Below, in pieces: positions 33,784 to 34,421 of a stretch of DNA of 34,421 bases. The notes beneath the pieces were generated by a model. The model saw nothing but the letters and a program-made list of their open reading frames with translations, did not search any database and was not told the origin of the DNA. Both the position numbers and the translations under genes were made by a program. Numbering within the stretch: the stretch's first letter is position 1; each line of letters starts with the position of its first letter. The stretch comes from an uncultured Acidipila sp. (GTDB lineage: Bacteria; Acidobacteriota; Terriglobia; Terriglobales; Acidobacteriaceae): NCBI GenBank assembly GCA_937859835.1, contig CALMAN010000120.1:1-34421 (forward strand). The letters run 5' to 3'.

Positions 33784-34421
33784 TCACAGCACCTGCGTGT
33801 TTGCGTCAGGATCGGGATGGAACTGGACCTCGCTCATGGCATGGGTGATCTCCCGGTTCTTCATGAAGTACTGCCACACAAAGCCGGTGCGGAGGTTTTC
33901 GGCCATCAGGACGCTGATGCCCTGATCGATGCCAAGAATGTCCTGGGCAAACCACTGGCCCTTGACGTCAAAGGCGTCCACGAACCCGTAGCGGGTCCAC
34001 ACCCGGTTGCCCATCTTTTCGCGCATGGAAAGCAGCACATGCGAGCACTCGGCCGGCAGAAACGGAAGCGAGCCGGCGGTCGCGCAGGGCACCAGGGTCC
34101 CGTCGAGCGGGCCGATCGAAGGGGGGCCGCCCCAGACCCGGTAGCCGTCTCTTGAATCGGAAGCAGTGATGCCCCACATGTTCTCGTCAATCCAGTTGAA
34201 CTTCTGCCCCAGCACCATGCACCACAGCTGGTGCGCACGCGTCGCGGCGATGGAGTTGGTGAAGTAGTTGGCATGGAGGTCGCGCACATCGCGGTAATCG
34301 CACCAGGCATGCGCGTACTGATGGATAAACAGGGGAGCGACGCCGGAAATGTACTCGATGCCGCCGTAGCCGATCAGCGGCCGCTCCAGCCGGGGCGTCT
34401 CGGCGTGGAAGCCGAGCCAGC
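33784..34421 (-). CDS. Glycoamylase-like domain protein, C-terminal part (partial)
   Basis: The C-terminal ~212 residues of a gene that enters from beyond the right edge; no start is visible. The translated sequence includes WLGFHAETPRLERPLIGYGG, IEYISGVAPLFIHQYAHAW, HQLWCMVLGQKFNWIDENMW, GITASDSRDGYRVWGGPPS, a RTGFVWQYFMKN loop near the end and HAMSEVQFHPD. This pattern fits the 'glycoamylase' Pfam-type domain found in bacterial glucan-processing proteins, in which the enzyme activity is mostly unproven. The neighbouring GH15 gene supports a glucan-related role, but it is on a separate transcription unit, with the TPR gene between. Confidence 0.75.
   Translation of the reverse strand, partial: WLGFHAETPRLERPLIGYGGIEYISGVAPLFIHQYAHAWCDYRDVRDLHANYFTNSIAATRAHQLWCMVLGQKFNWIDENMWGITASDSRDGYRVWGGPPSIGPLDGTLVPCATAGSLPFLPAECSHVLLSMREKMGNRVWTRYGFVDAFDVKGQWFAQDILGIDQGISVLMAENLRTGFVWQYFMKNREITHAMSEVQFHPDPDANTQVL

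Overview
This GC-rich window looks like chromosomal DNA of a Gram-negative bacterium, most likely an acidobacterium of the Terriglobia/Acidobacteriaceae kind. The assignment is inferred from the gene families present: KDO synthesis (so LPS), an OmpA-type protein, a DUF2393-like membrane protein, and a UvrC-like protein that I associate with Acidobacteria. It is not proven by a marker gene. No rRNA, tRNA, CRISPR array, insertion sequence or phage gene was seen. Most of the window is core metabolism, with several small or degenerate genes between.

Layout. 1-644 (-): start of a multi-pass membrane protein, perhaps a GT-C glycosyltransferase, cut by the window edge. 783-2444 (+): pyrG. 2521-3495 (-): a GNAT acetyltransferase and a small disordered protein, lying between pyrG and kdsA (3618-4445, +). 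4619-7143 (-): OmpA-like periplasmic protein with a clear terminator, DUF2393-like protein and DnaC/DnaI-like ATPase. 7265-8764 (+): rpmE, its terminator, and dusB. 8807-11234 (-): an uncharacterised protein carrying a PD-(D/E)xK nuclease signature, a YfiT/DinB gene broken by a one-base frameshift, and a 33-residue secreted poly-histidine peptide. 11393-14383 (+): tldD and tldE/pmbA. 14565-16750 (+): a PAS-GGDEF-EAL protein with a damaged EAL domain, translationally coupled to a single-domain BLUF photoreceptor. 17099-18328 (+): a UvrC-like protein with a degraded GIY-YIG domain. 18492-23260 (-): M1 aminopeptidase, copD and copC. 23339-32594 (-): a sugar-catabolic block of glk, pgl, zwf, a HAD phosphatase, transketolase and GH15 glucoamylase. 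32904-33695 (+): a TPR lipo/periplasmic-type protein behind a tandemly repeated ribosome-binding site. 33784-34421 (-): C-terminal part of a glycoamylase-like protein, cut by the window edge.

How the genes fit together. The GH15 enzyme and perhaps the glycoamylase-like protein release glucose from glucans. Glk phosphorylates it, Zwf and Pgl take it into the oxidative pentose phosphate pathway, and transketolase handles the non-oxidative end. The HAD phosphatase could act on a sugar phosphate in the same operon. CopC and CopD form a copper-handling pair. TldD/TldE form a heterodimeric protease known for maturing peptide-derived products. PyrG and KdsA supply CTP and KDO-8-phosphate, both needed for CMP-KDO and LPS.

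The strongest items for follow-up are the BLUF plus GGDEF/degenerate-EAL pair, the PD-(D/E)xK protein, the UvrC-like protein that keeps its iron-sulfur cysteines but lost the nuclease signature, the secreted poly-His peptide, the YfiT frameshift at a C5 run, and the 15-bp repeat that triplicates a Shine-Dalgarno sequence ahead of the TPR gene.
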